Origin: Streptomyces antimicrobicus
Lineage (GTDB): Bacteria; Actinomycetota; Actinomycetes; Streptomycetales; Streptomycetaceae
DNA: 42,902 nucleotides
NCBI RefSeq assembly: GCF_020532625.1
Contig: NZ_JAJAUY010000046.1
Coordinates: 1 to 42,902 of the forward strand
Direction: 5' to 3'
Under the pieces are notes generated by a model. The model ran no database searches. It was not told the origin of the DNA and was given only the letters and a program-made list of their open reading frames with translations. A program made the position numbers and the translations under genes. Position 1 is the first letter of the stretch; the number at the start of each line of letters is the position of its first letter. Positions 9,689 through 16,489 of the stretch are shown here, in pieces.

Positions 9689-10216
9689 ATGAGCGAGCCC
9701 CGCGCACCCCGTGAACCCCGCGCATCCCGTGAACCCGACGCGCCCCGTGACCCCCGGGCACCGCTGCCCGCCGCCCGGCGCACGGTGCTGGCGGCGGGCT
9801 GCGCCGCCCTGGCCGGCGGCGCCCTGGGCGCCTGCGGCTCCGGCGAGGAGGCGGGCGGCGGCGCCCCGCCGTCCTCCCCGGCCGCCGCGGGGACGCCCAT
9901 GACCACGACCGGTGCCGGCACCGGGGCCGGCGCCGCGCTGATGCGGACCTCGGACGTGCCGGTCGGCGGCGGCAAGGTCGCCACCGCCGAGAAGGTGGTG
10001 GTCACCCAGCCGCGGGCGGGCACGTTCAAGGCGTTCTCCGCGGTCTGCACCCACCAGGGCTGCACGGTGAGCAAGGTCGAGAACGGCACCATCGACTGCC
10101 CCTGCCACGGCAGCAGGTTCGAGATGGCGACCGGCGCGGTGGCCCAGGGCCCGGCCACCCGGCCGCTGCCGGCCCGCGCCATCACGGTCGAGGGCGGCGA
10201 AATCAAGCTCGCGTAG
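9689..10216 (+). CDS. Rieske (2Fe-2S) lipoprotein, Tat-type signal
   Basis: This 175-residue protein is predicted to be exported and anchored outside the membrane as a small electron carrier. After a repetitive Arg/Pro/Glu N-terminus ([11 protein letters not shown]) come a twin-arginine pair (residues 30-31), a hydrophobic stretch and a lipobox-like LGAC with Cys at 49. The Rieske domain (about 85-175) has both cluster motifs, CTHQGC (120-125) and CPCHGS (137-142), with the expected two Cys and two His ligands. The ATG at 9689 has a GAGGAG-type site 6 nt upstream. Such proteins are common in Streptomyces; the redox partner is not encoded nearby. Confidence 0.93.
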   Translation: MSEPRAPREPRASREPDAPRDPRAPLPAARRTVLAAGCAALAGGALGACGSGEEAGGGAPPSSPAAAGTPMTTTGAGTGAGAALMRTSDVPVGGGKVATAEKVVVTQPRAGTFKAFSAVCTHQGCTVSKVENGTIDCPCHGSRFEMATGAVAQGPATRPLPARAITVEGGEIKLA

Positions 10217-10244
10217 CCGCCGGGGGTCCGCCTACGCTCGCCCG

Positions 10245-10967
10245 ATGGACGAGCAGACCCCTCCGGCGCGGCACCCGCTGCCCCTGACCCTGGTGCGCGA
10301 CCACACCGTCTACTCCTGTGTCATGGGCTCGCGCGCCTTCGGCCTGGCGACCGAGGCGAGCGACACCGACCGGCGCGGTGTCTACCTCGCCCCGACGCCG
10401 CTGTTCTGGCGCTTCGAGAAGCCGCCGACGCACGTGGAGGGGCCTGCGCAGGAGCAGTTCTCCTGGGAGCTGGAGCGTTTTTGCGAGCTGGCGCTGAAGG
10501 CCAACCCCACCATCCTGGAGTGCCTGCACTCCCCCTTGGTGGAGGTCCTCACCCCGGTCGGCGAGGAACTCCTGGACCTGCGCGGGGCGTTCCTGTCCCG
10601 CCGGGCCCACGCGAGCTTCAGCCGGTACGCGCGCTCGCAGTGGGGGAAGCTCGAAGCGGACGTACGCGCTCACGGCGCCCCGCGCTGGAAGCACGCCATG
10701 CACCTGCTGCGGCTGCTGCTGTCGTGCCGCGACCTGCTGCGCACCGGCCGCCTGAGCGTGGACGCGGGCCCGTACCGTACGGACCTGCTCGCGGTGCGGC
10801 GCGGCGAGCGCGGCTGGGACGAGGTGACGGCGTGGACCGCCCGGCTGTCCGAGGAGACGGAGGCGGCCCTGCGGACCACCACCCTGCCCGCCGAGCCGGA
10901 CCGGGCGCGGGTGGCCGACTTCCTGCTGCGCACCCGCCGGGCCTCGGCCGAGGCGGCGCCGGCCTAG
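10245..10967 (+). CDS. RlaP-like nucleotidyltransferase (DNA polymerase beta superfamily)
   Basis: This 240-residue protein matches the RlaP-type nucleotidyltransferases. It has GSRAFGL (28-34), followed by an Asp-x-Asp pair (residues 40 and 42, SDTDRRG) and a helical C-terminal part with PTILECLHSP and HAMHLLRLLLSCRDLL. RlaP-type enzymes have been linked by genome context to RNA repair and NAD-derived metabolism; no substrate is proven for this one. It starts 28 nt after the Rieske gene, so it may be co-transcribed with it. It converges on the ADP-ribosylglycohydrolase gene, with 111 bp of GC-rich repeats between them. Confidence 0.82.
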   Translation: MDEQTPPARHPLPLTLVRDHTVYSCVMGSRAFGLATEASDTDRRGVYLAPTPLFWRFEKPPTHVEGPAQEQFSWELERFCELALKANPTILECLHSPLVEVLTPVGEELLDLRGAFLSRRAHASFSRYARSQWGKLEADVRAHGAPRWKHAMHLLRLLLSCRDLLRTGRLSVDAGPYRTDLLAVRRGERGWDEVTAWTARLSEETEAALRTTTLPAEPDRARVADFLLRTRRASAEAAPA

Positions 10968-11078
10968 GCGCCGGGCTGGGCGCCGGCCGAGCGCCGGGCG
11001 GGGCGCCGGCGGCCGGGGGCGTCCGACGCGGCCCAGGAACGCCGGGCGCCGCTCAGGGCCTGTCCCGCCGGGCGCCGC
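10968..11078. other. GC-rich convergent intergenic region
   Basis: This 111-bp region holds several copies of GGCGCCGG and GCGCCGGGC that can pair in many ways, and probably terminates transcripts from both sides. Its right part belongs to the 20-bp direct repeat described at 11041-11086. Confidence 0.5.
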
Positions 11079-11086
11079 TCAGGGCC
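11041..11086. repeat. 20-bp direct repeat spanning a stop codon
   Basis: GCCGGGCGCCGCTCAGGGCC occurs at 11041-11060 and 11067-11086. The second copy contains the TGA stop of the ADP-ribosylglycohydrolase gene; the first provides a duplicate just downstream of it. Confidence 0.9.
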
Positions 11087-12095
11087 GGTCCCAGAGCGCG
11101 CCGAAGGCCAGCAGTTCGTCGCGGTACTCGATCCGGCCCTCCCAGTCCCGGGGCCAGACGTCCGCCCCGAGGTGGGCGCCCGCGAAGGCCCCCGTGAGGC
11201 ACGCGATCGAGTCGGAGTCCCCGGCGGTGCAGGCCGCCCGGCGCAGCGCGGTCAGCGGCTCGTCGGGGAAGAGCAGGAAGCAGTGCAGGGCGGTGGCGAG
11301 GGCCTCCTCGGCGATCCAGCCCTCGCCGGTGGCCAGGCAGGGGTCCAGCTCCGGGGCGGGGTGCTTCAGGGCCGCCGCGAGCCGGTCGAGGACGGCCAGG
11401 CACTCGTCCCAGCCGCGGGCGGCGAACGCCTCCGGCGAGGGGTCGCTCGCACTGCGCGCCCACAGGTCGCCGAGCCAGCGCTCGTGGTACGTGGCGCGGT
11501 GGTGGAGCGCGTACGAGCGCAGCCGGCCGACCAGTCCGGTGACCTCGGTCCCGTCGGCCAGCAGCCGGACGGCGTACGCGGTCAGGTCGGAGGCCGCGAG
11601 CGCGGTCGGGTGCCCGTGGGTGAGGGCCGACTGGAGCTGGGCGGCGCCGGCCCGCTCCTCCTCGGTCCAGCCGGGCACCAGCCCGACCGGCACGACCCGC
11701 ATGTTGGCCCCGCAGCCCTTGGAGCCGAGCTGGCTGGCGTCCCGCCAGTCCCGGGCCGGGTCGTCCAGCAGCCGGCAGGCGCGCAGGCAGGTGCTGCCGG
11801 GGGCGCGGTTGTTGTCCGGGGAGTGGTACCAGTCGACGAATTCCTCGCGGACCGGGCGGGTCAGCCGGAGCGGGGCGGGCCGGCCGTGCTCCGCCGCGGT
11901 GCGGATGCCGCGGGCGAGGGCCAGGGTCATCTGGGTGTCGTCGGTGACGACCGCCGGGCGCGGCAGCCGCATCTCCCGCCAGGGGCCGGACGTGGCCAGG
12001 ATCGACGGGACGTCGTGGAACTCGGTCGGGAAGCCCAGCGCGTCGCCGAGGGCGAGGCCGATCAGGGCCCCGGTGGCCGGTCGCTTGGTGGTCAT
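11079..12095 (-). CDS. ADP-ribosylglycohydrolase family protein
   Basis: This 338-residue member of the DraG/ARH superfamily would use a Mg2+ pair to hydrolyse an ADP-ribosyl bond on protein, nucleic acid or a small molecule. It has GLALGDALG (13-21), the metal-binding TDDTQMT (51-57) and the C-terminal AGDSDSIA (about 291-298), so the metal ligands are intact. The ATG at 12095 overlaps the stop of the upstream Nudix gene by 4 nt (ATGA), showing tight coupling. No ADP-ribosyltransferase is visible in the window, so the substrate could be free ADP-ribose derivatives or a modification made elsewhere. Confidence 0.93.
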   Translation of the reverse strand: MTTKRPATGALIGLALGDALGFPTEFHDVPSILATSGPWREMRLPRPAVVTDDTQMTLALARGIRTAAEHGRPAPLRLTRPVREEFVDWYHSPDNNRAPGSTCLRACRLLDDPARDWRDASQLGSKGCGANMRVVPVGLVPGWTEEERAGAAQLQSALTHGHPTALAASDLTAYAVRLLADGTEVTGLVGRLRSYALHHRATYHERWLGDLWARSASDPSPEAFAARGWDECLAVLDRLAAALKHPAPELDPCLATGEGWIAEEALATALHCFLLFPDEPLTALRRAACTAGDSDSIACLTGAFAGAHLGADVWPRDWEGRIEYRDELLAFGALWDRP

Positions 12096-12832
12096 CGGCG
12101 GTGTCCTTCCGGGCGGAGCAGCGGTGGATGGAGCGCGGTGGCGGGACCGGCGCGGTAGAGGGCGGCCGGTTTGCCGCGGCCGCCGGTGAGCCGGGCGGCG
12201 CCGGGCACGGCCTCGACGAAGCCGGGGGTGGCGAGCACCTTGCGGCGGAAGTTGGGGCGGTCGAGGACGGTGTCCCACACCGTCTCGTAGACGGCCTGGA
12301 GCTCGCCGAGGGTGAACTCGGGCGGGCAGAAGGCCGTGGCCAGGCAGGTGTACTCGAGCTTGGCGCCGATCCTGGTCCGGGCGTCGGCCAGGATCCGCCC
12401 GTGGTCGAAGGCCAGCTCGCCGGTCCGCTCCACCGGGACCCAGCGGGCCCGGTCGGCGTCGCCGCCGCCCTGCTCGGAGGGCTCGGGCAGGTCCGGGACG
12501 AGCGCGGTGAAGGCGATGGACACCACCCGCATCCGGGGGTCGCGGTCCGGCTCGCTGTAGGTGCGCAGCTGCTCCAGGTGCAGCTCGCCGACCAGGCGGG
12601 CCGGCAGGCCGGTCTCCTCGGCCAGCTCGCGGCGCGCGGCCCGCTCGGCGGACTCCCGCGGCAGCACGAAGCCGCCGGGCAGCGCCCAGGCGCCCCGGTG
12701 GGGCTCCTGGGCCCGCCGGATCAGCAGGACGTGCAGCTGCCCCGCGCGGACGGTGAAGACGGCCAGGTCCACGGTGACGGCGAAGGGCTCGTAGGCGTAC
12801 GGGTCGTAGCCCGCCGGAATGCTGCCGGTCAT
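12092..12832 (-). CDS. NrtR-type Nudix protein with C-terminal winged helix
   Basis: This 246-residue protein joins a Nudix domain (about residues 18-150) to a C-terminal winged helix-like region (about 165-230, containing FTLGELQAVYETVWDTVLDRPNFRRKVL). This is the layout of NrtR regulators, which bind ADP-ribose and repress NAD-related genes. The Nudix box (54-76) matches GX5EX7REUXEEXGU exactly, so the domain may still be an active hydrolase; many regulators of this type have a decayed box. The ATG at 12832 has GGGGAGG 8 nt upstream. It is the first gene of a two-gene operon with the ADP-ribosylglycohydrolase, under a promoter overlapped by a palindrome. Confidence 0.88.
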   Translation of the reverse strand: MTGSIPAGYDPYAYEPFAVTVDLAVFTVRAGQLHVLLIRRAQEPHRGAWALPGGFVLPRESAERAARRELAEETGLPARLVGELHLEQLRTYSEPDRDPRMRVVSIAFTALVPDLPEPSEQGGGDADRARWVPVERTGELAFDHGRILADARTRIGAKLEYTCLATAFCPPEFTLGELQAVYETVWDTVLDRPNFRRKVLATPGFVEAVPGAARLTGGRGKPAALYRAGPATALHPPLLRPEGHRR

Positions 12833-12911
12833 GCGTGTCCTCCCCCGGCGGGTCCGGCGCGGTCCCGGTCCTGGTCCACCCCCGTGGGTCCAGGAACGGG
12901 CCCGGCCCGCC

Positions 12912-12934
12912 TTTATGGTCGCACTGACTATAAA
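12912..12934 (-). promoter_or_regulatory. palindromic operator, probably of the NrtR-type regulator
   Basis: TTTATGGTC-N5-GACTATAAA is a near-perfect 23-bp palindrome (8 of 9 arm positions) in otherwise very GC-rich DNA. It covers the -10 box of the promoter at 12927-12956, so a bound repressor would block polymerase. Flanking CCGCC and GGCGG extend the symmetry with a one-base offset. By position it is most likely the autoregulatory operator of the Nudix regulator; this is inferred. Confidence 0.75.
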
Positions 12935-12956
12935 TGGCGGGACGTGGTCCGGGCAA
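12927..12956 (-). promoter_or_regulatory. promoter of the Nudix-ADP-ribosylglycohydrolase operon
   Basis: On the minus strand TTGCCC (12956-12951) and TATAGT (12932-12927) are 18 bp apart, matching the vegetative consensus well. Transcription would begin near 12920, leaving a leader of about 88 nt. The leader includes an imperfect hairpin CCTGG-TCCAC/GTGGGT-CCAGG at 12870-12894. Confidence 0.72.
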
Positions 12957-12959
12957 GCG

Positions 12960-12994
12960 GAAGCCCGCGGCGCTACGGGAGCACCGCGGGCTTC
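12960..12994 (-). terminator. terminator after rluB
   Basis: GAAGCCCGCGG-N13-CCGCGGGCTTC is a perfect 11-bp stem about 25 nt beyond the rluB stop. It ends the scpAB-rluB operon just before the promoter of the Nudix operon. There is no U-tract. Confidence 0.75.
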
Positions 12995-13018
12995 TGGAGA
13001 GCCGGGGAGGGACGACGG

Positions 13019-14173
13019 CTAGAGGCCGACCTCGCGCATCAGCATGCCGACCTCGGTGTTGGTCAGGCGGCGCAGCCAGCCGGACTTCTGGTCGCCGAGC
13101 TCGATCGGGCCGAAGGCCGTACGGACCAGCTTCTCGACCGGGAAGCCCGCCTCGGCGAGCATCCGGCGGACGATGTGCTTGCGGCCCTCGTGCAAGGTCA
13201 CCTCGACCAGGTAGTTCTTGCCGACCTGGTCGACCACGCGGAAGTGGTCGGCGCGCGCGTAGCCGTCCTCCAGCTGGATGCCGGACTGCAGGCGCTTGCC
13301 GATCTCGCGCGGCAGCGGGCCGGTGATGGCCGCCAGGTAGGTCTTCTGGACGCCGTACTTCGGGTGGGTGAGGCGGTGGGCCAGCTCGCCGTGGTTGGTG
13401 AGCAGGATGATGCCCTCGGTCTCCGTGTCGAGGCGGCCGACGTGGAAGAGCCGGGTCTCGCGGTTGGTGACGTAGTCGCCGAGGCACTGGCGGCCGTCGG
13501 GGTCCTCCATGGTGGAGACCACGCCGGCCGGCTTGTTCAGCGCGAAGAACAGGTACGACTGGGTGGCGACGGTCAGGCCGTCGACCTTGATCTCGTCCTT
13601 CTGCGGGTCGACGCGCAGGCCCTGCTCGGTGACGATCTTGCCGTTGACCTCGACGCGGGCCTGGTCGATCAGCTCCTCGCAGGCGCGGCGCGAGCCCATG
13701 CCGGCCCGGGCCAGCACCTTCTGCAGGCGCTCGCCCTCCAGCTCGGCGCCCGGGAAGGTCTTGGGCGTCTTGATCTGGGGCTTGTCGGCGTAGCGCTCAC
13801 GGTTGCGCTCCTCGATGCGCGCCTCGTACTCACGCGGACGCGACTGGCCGGCGCGGGGGCCGTAGCCGCCCTGGGAGCCGCCGCGGCCGCCCTGCGGGGC
13901 CTTGGGGCCGCCCTTGGCGCCACCGCGGGCCGCCGAGCCGCGGGCACCGCCGCCGCCGGGCTGGCCACCGCCGGAGCGGCCCGCGCCGGAGCGCCCGGCT
14001 CCGGAACGCTCGCCCTCGGGGCCGACGTCGTAGCGGCGCTCCTCGGGGCGGGGACGGCGCGGACGGCTCTGGGGCTGGCCGCCCTGCCGGTCGTCGCGCG
14101 AGTTCCCGGCGCCGCGGTAGTTACCGCGCCCGCCGCTCTTGCCGCTGTTCCTGTTGCCGCCGCTGCTTCGCAT
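13019..14173 (-). CDS. rluB: RluB-type 23S rRNA pseudouridine synthase with basic Gly-rich extension
   Basis: This 384-residue enzyme isomerises a uridine in 23S rRNA. An N-terminal region of about 130 residues is Arg/Gly/Ser-rich and disordered (GAGRSGAGRSGGGQPGGGG). An S4 RNA-binding domain (about 150-200, RLQKVLARAGMGSRRACEEL) follows, then the RsuA/RluB catalytic domain with GRLDTETEG containing the catalytic Asp and HEGRKHIVRRM near the C-terminus. Its ATG overlaps the scpB stop by one base (TGATG), so it is coupled to scpB. Disordered basic extensions are common in actinobacterial members. The exact target position is inferred from the family. Confidence 0.93.
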   Translation of the reverse strand: MRSSGGNRNSGKSGGRGNYRGAGNSRDDRQGGQPQSRPRRPRPEERRYDVGPEGERSGAGRSGAGRSGGGQPGGGGARGSAARGGAKGGPKAPQGGRGGSQGGYGPRAGQSRPREYEARIEERNRERYADKPQIKTPKTFPGAELEGERLQKVLARAGMGSRRACEELIDQARVEVNGKIVTEQGLRVDPQKDEIKVDGLTVATQSYLFFALNKPAGVVSTMEDPDGRQCLGDYVTNRETRLFHVGRLDTETEGIILLTNHGELAHRLTHPKYGVQKTYLAAITGPLPREIGKRLQSGIQLEDGYARADHFRVVDQVGKNYLVEVTLHEGRKHIVRRMLAEAGFPVEKLVRTAFGPIELGDQKSGWLRRLTNTEVGMLMREVGL

Positions 14174-14856
14174 CAAAGTTCCGTCTTGTCGTCTTCGTCG
14201 GTGTCCGGGGCGTCCGGATCGAACGACGGGACGCCTTCCTGCGTCTCGGCCTCGATCGCTTCCGCCTCCGGGAGGAAGGGCGCGAGCTCGGGGAGCTCGT
14301 CCAGGCCGCGCAGGCCCATCCGCTCCAGAAAGTAGTTCGTCGTCCTGTACAGGATCGCACCTGTTTCGGGTTCCGTGCCCGCCTCCTCGACCAGACCGCG
14401 CTGCAGGAGGGTCCGCATGACGCCGTCGCAGTTGACCCCGCGGACGGCGGAGACCCGGGAACGGCTCACCGGCTGCCGGTACGCGACGACCGCCAGGGTC
14501 TCCAGGGCCGCCTGGGTGAGGCGGGCCTGCTGCCCGTCCAGGACGAAGGCCTCCACCGCCGGGGCGTACTCGGCGCGGCTGTAGAACCGCCAGCCGCCGG
14601 CGACCAGGCGCAGCTCGAAGCCGCGGCGCTGGACGGTGTACTCGTCGGCCAGCTCGCGCAGGGCGTCGGCGACCTCGCGCGGGGAGCGGCCGAGCACCTT
14701 GGCGAGGTGGGCCTCGGTGGCGGGCTCGTCCACCACCATGAGGACGGCCTCCAGGGCGGGCTTGAGGGGCAGCGCCGACTGCTCGCCGTCCGGGGCGGCC
14801 GGGGCGGCGGACGTCGCCGGGGCGGCCGGGGTGCTCTCGCTCGGCTGGGTCGTCAT
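14173..14856 (-). CDS. scpB: SMC-Scp complex subunit ScpB
   Basis: This 227-residue subunit joins ScpA and SMC in chromosome compaction and segregation. It has two winged-helix domains (about residues 30-190), with ALEAVLMVVDEP, GWRFYSRAEYAPAVEAF, RLTQAALETLAVVAYRQPVSRSR and GLVEEAGTEPETG. The N-terminus is Ala/Pro/Ser-rich, and the C-terminal 40 residues are acidic (DAPDTDEDDKTEL). The ATG at 14856 overlaps the scpA stop by 4 nt. Confidence 0.96.
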   Translation of the reverse strand: MTTQPSESTPAAPATSAAPAAPDGEQSALPLKPALEAVLMVVDEPATEAHLAKVLGRSPREVADALRELADEYTVQRRGFELRLVAGGWRFYSRAEYAPAVEAFVLDGQQARLTQAALETLAVVAYRQPVSRSRVSAVRGVNCDGVMRTLLQRGLVEEAGTEPETGAILYRTTNYFLERMGLRGLDELPELAPFLPEAEAIEAETQEGVPSFDPDAPDTDEDDKTEL

Positions 14857-15914
14857 TCGGCTTCCTCCACCACACGGTCGAACTCGTCGGTCACGGCCGG
14901 GCCGGCGCCCTCGCCGCCGCTCCAGCGGACCGTGAGCGTGCCCAGGGCCTGCTCCTGTTCGAGCTGCACGGCCTTCTCCCGGTAGAGCTCCAGCAGGGCC
15001 AGGAACCGGGCCACGACGGTGAGCGTGTCCTCGGCGCCCTCGGTCAGCTCCTGGAACGTGGCCTCGCCCCGGGCCTGGAGCAGCCGTACGACGATCTGCG
15101 CCTGCTCGCGGACGCTGACCAGCGGGGCGTGGATGTGGTCGACGTACACCTGCGGCTCGGCCCTGGGCTGCATGGCCTTGACCGCGAGCCGGGCGAACCC
15201 CTCGGCGCCGATGCTGATGACGACCTCGGGGAGCAGGTCGGCGTGGTGCGGCTCCAGGCCGACGGTACGGGGGTGGCGCCGGGCCTCGTCCTGCGCGCGC
15301 TCCTCGAAGAGGGCGGCGATCTGCTTGTACGCCCGGTACTGCAGGAGCCGGGCGAAGAGCAGGTCCCGCGCTTCGAGCAGCGCGAGGTCGGCCTCGTCCT
15401 CGACCTCGGCGGCGGGCAGCAGCCGGGCTGCCTTGAGGTCGAGCAGGGTGGCGGCCACGACGAGGAACTCGGTGGTCTGGTCGAGGTCCCAGTCGGGCCC
15501 CATGGCCCGGATGTGCGCCATGAACTCGTCGGTGACCTTGGACAGCGCGACCTCGGTGACGTCGAGCTTGTGCCGCGAGATCAACTGCAGCAGCAGGTCG
15601 AAGGGCCCTTCGAAATTCCCCAACCGAACCGTGAACGTCCCCCCACCCCCCACGGGGGCCTCCGCGGCCGCGGGGGCGTCCCCGGGAGCGGAAGACGCAC
15701 CGGCGCCCGGGCGCTGCCCCACCTCGACCGGCACCTCGGGGGCTTCGCCCCCCGGCCCCGCCGCACCTGCCGCAGGGGCCTGCACGGCCGCGGGGGCGTC
15801 ACCGGGGGTGGGCGTCGGGGCGTGGTCGGGGCCCGGCTCCCCCGGCCCCGTCAGGGGGGCCTCGGGGGCGTGGGGGCCTCGGCCCAGGGGGCGGCGGTGG
15901 GGGGTGGGGGGCAT
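14853..15914 (-). CDS. scpA: SMC-Scp complex kleisin subunit ScpA
   Basis: This 353-residue kleisin bridges the SMC heads. The first 90 or so residues are Pro/Ala/Gly-rich and low complexity. The conserved kleisin domain starts at FTVRLGNFEGPFDLLLQLISRH (about 93-114), continues with helical FLVVAATLLDLKAARLLP, and ends in a winged helix (ATFQELTEGAEDTLTVVARFLALLELYREKA). The start at 15914 has AGGA close upstream. A start inside the low-complexity region cannot be excluded, because all frames there are open and biased. It lies 59 nt downstream of the small basic protein gene. Confidence 0.94.
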   Translation of the reverse strand: MPPTPHRRPLGRGPHAPEAPLTGPGEPGPDHAPTPTPGDAPAAVQAPAAGAAGPGGEAPEVPVEVGQRPGAGASSAPGDAPAAAEAPVGGGGTFTVRLGNFEGPFDLLLQLISRHKLDVTEVALSKVTDEFMAHIRAMGPDWDLDQTTEFLVVAATLLDLKAARLLPAAEVEDEADLALLEARDLLFARLLQYRAYKQIAALFEERAQDEARRHPRTVGLEPHHADLLPEVVISIGAEGFARLAVKAMQPRAEPQVYVDHIHAPLVSVREQAQIVVRLLQARGEATFQELTEGAEDTLTVVARFLALLELYREKAVQLEQEQALGTLTVRWSGGEGAGPAVTDEFDRVVEEAE

Positions 15915-15973
15915 TGCGGTCCTGGGGTGCGGGGGCGGGGTGGGGCCCCGCGGCAGACTACCGGCGGAGCCGG

Positions 15974-16489
15974 TCAGCGGCCACGGAGGCGGCGGACCAG
16001 GATCGAGGCGTCGCCCCGCGACTCCAGGTCGGCCAGGACGACCGCCACGGCCTCGCGCACGATGCGGCCGCGGTCGACGGCCAGGCCGTGCTCGCCGCGC
16101 AGCACCAGGCGCGCGTGCTCCAGGTCCATGAGCTCCTCGGCGGAGACGTAGACCGTGATCTTCTCGTCGTGGCGCTCGCGCCCACTGGGGCGGCGGTTCG
16201 CCCCCCGCCCCTTCCGCCGCGGCGCGGCGGCTGCGGCTGCTGCTGCGGCACCGGCGGCCGCCGTGGCCGGGCCGGAACCTTCCTGCGGACGGCGCGGCGC
16301 GGCGACGGTCGGCTGCCTGGGCTGCTCAGCCTCCCGGCTGTGCTCCTCGGCCGGCGTCGCCTCCTGCGGCGGCACCGCGAGCTCCGCTCCGGCGGACGGC
16401 AGCTCGTCCGTCCCCCGTCGCGGCGAGGAGGCCTGCAGGGCCATCCCCCCGGTCGTACGGAACAGTTCTTCGGCTCCGGGCAGACTCAC
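15974..16489 (-). CDS. small ParA-linked protein, possible ribbon-helix-helix fold
   Basis: This 171-residue protein lies between the ParA-like ATPase and scpA. The first 60 residues are variable. A poly-Ala stretch and a basic patch (RRKGRGANRR) follow. The C-terminal 65 residues (KITVYVSAEELMDLEHARLVL, then DRGRIVREAVAVVLADLE) have the strand-helix-helix pattern of ribbon-helix-helix DNA-binding proteins. I chose the GTG at 16489, which overlaps the ParA stop (GTGA); a GTG four codons upstream (16501) is possible. By position it may be the DNA- or partner-binding component of the ParA system, since no parB is present. That is inferred. Confidence 0.78.
   Translation of the reverse strand: MSLPGAEELFRTTGGMALQASSPRRGTDELPSAGAELAVPPQEATPAEEHSREAEQPRQPTVAAPRRPQEGSGPATAAAGAAAAAAAAAPRRKGRGANRRPSGRERHDEKITVYVSAEELMDLEHARLVLRGEHGLAVDRGRIVREAVAVVLADLESRGDASILVRRLRGR

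Noticed and set aside
9689..9780. Repetitive 5' end of the Rieske gene as a sign of a wrong start
   Set aside because: A GAGGAG ribosome site precedes this ATG and the twin-arginine signal follows in frame, so the repeats are simply part of the N-terminus.
12101..14335. A 744-codon plus-strand open frame antisense to the Nudix and rluB genes
   Set aside because: It spans an operator, a promoter and a terminator of the opposite strand, and its composition is that of a GC-skewed shadow.
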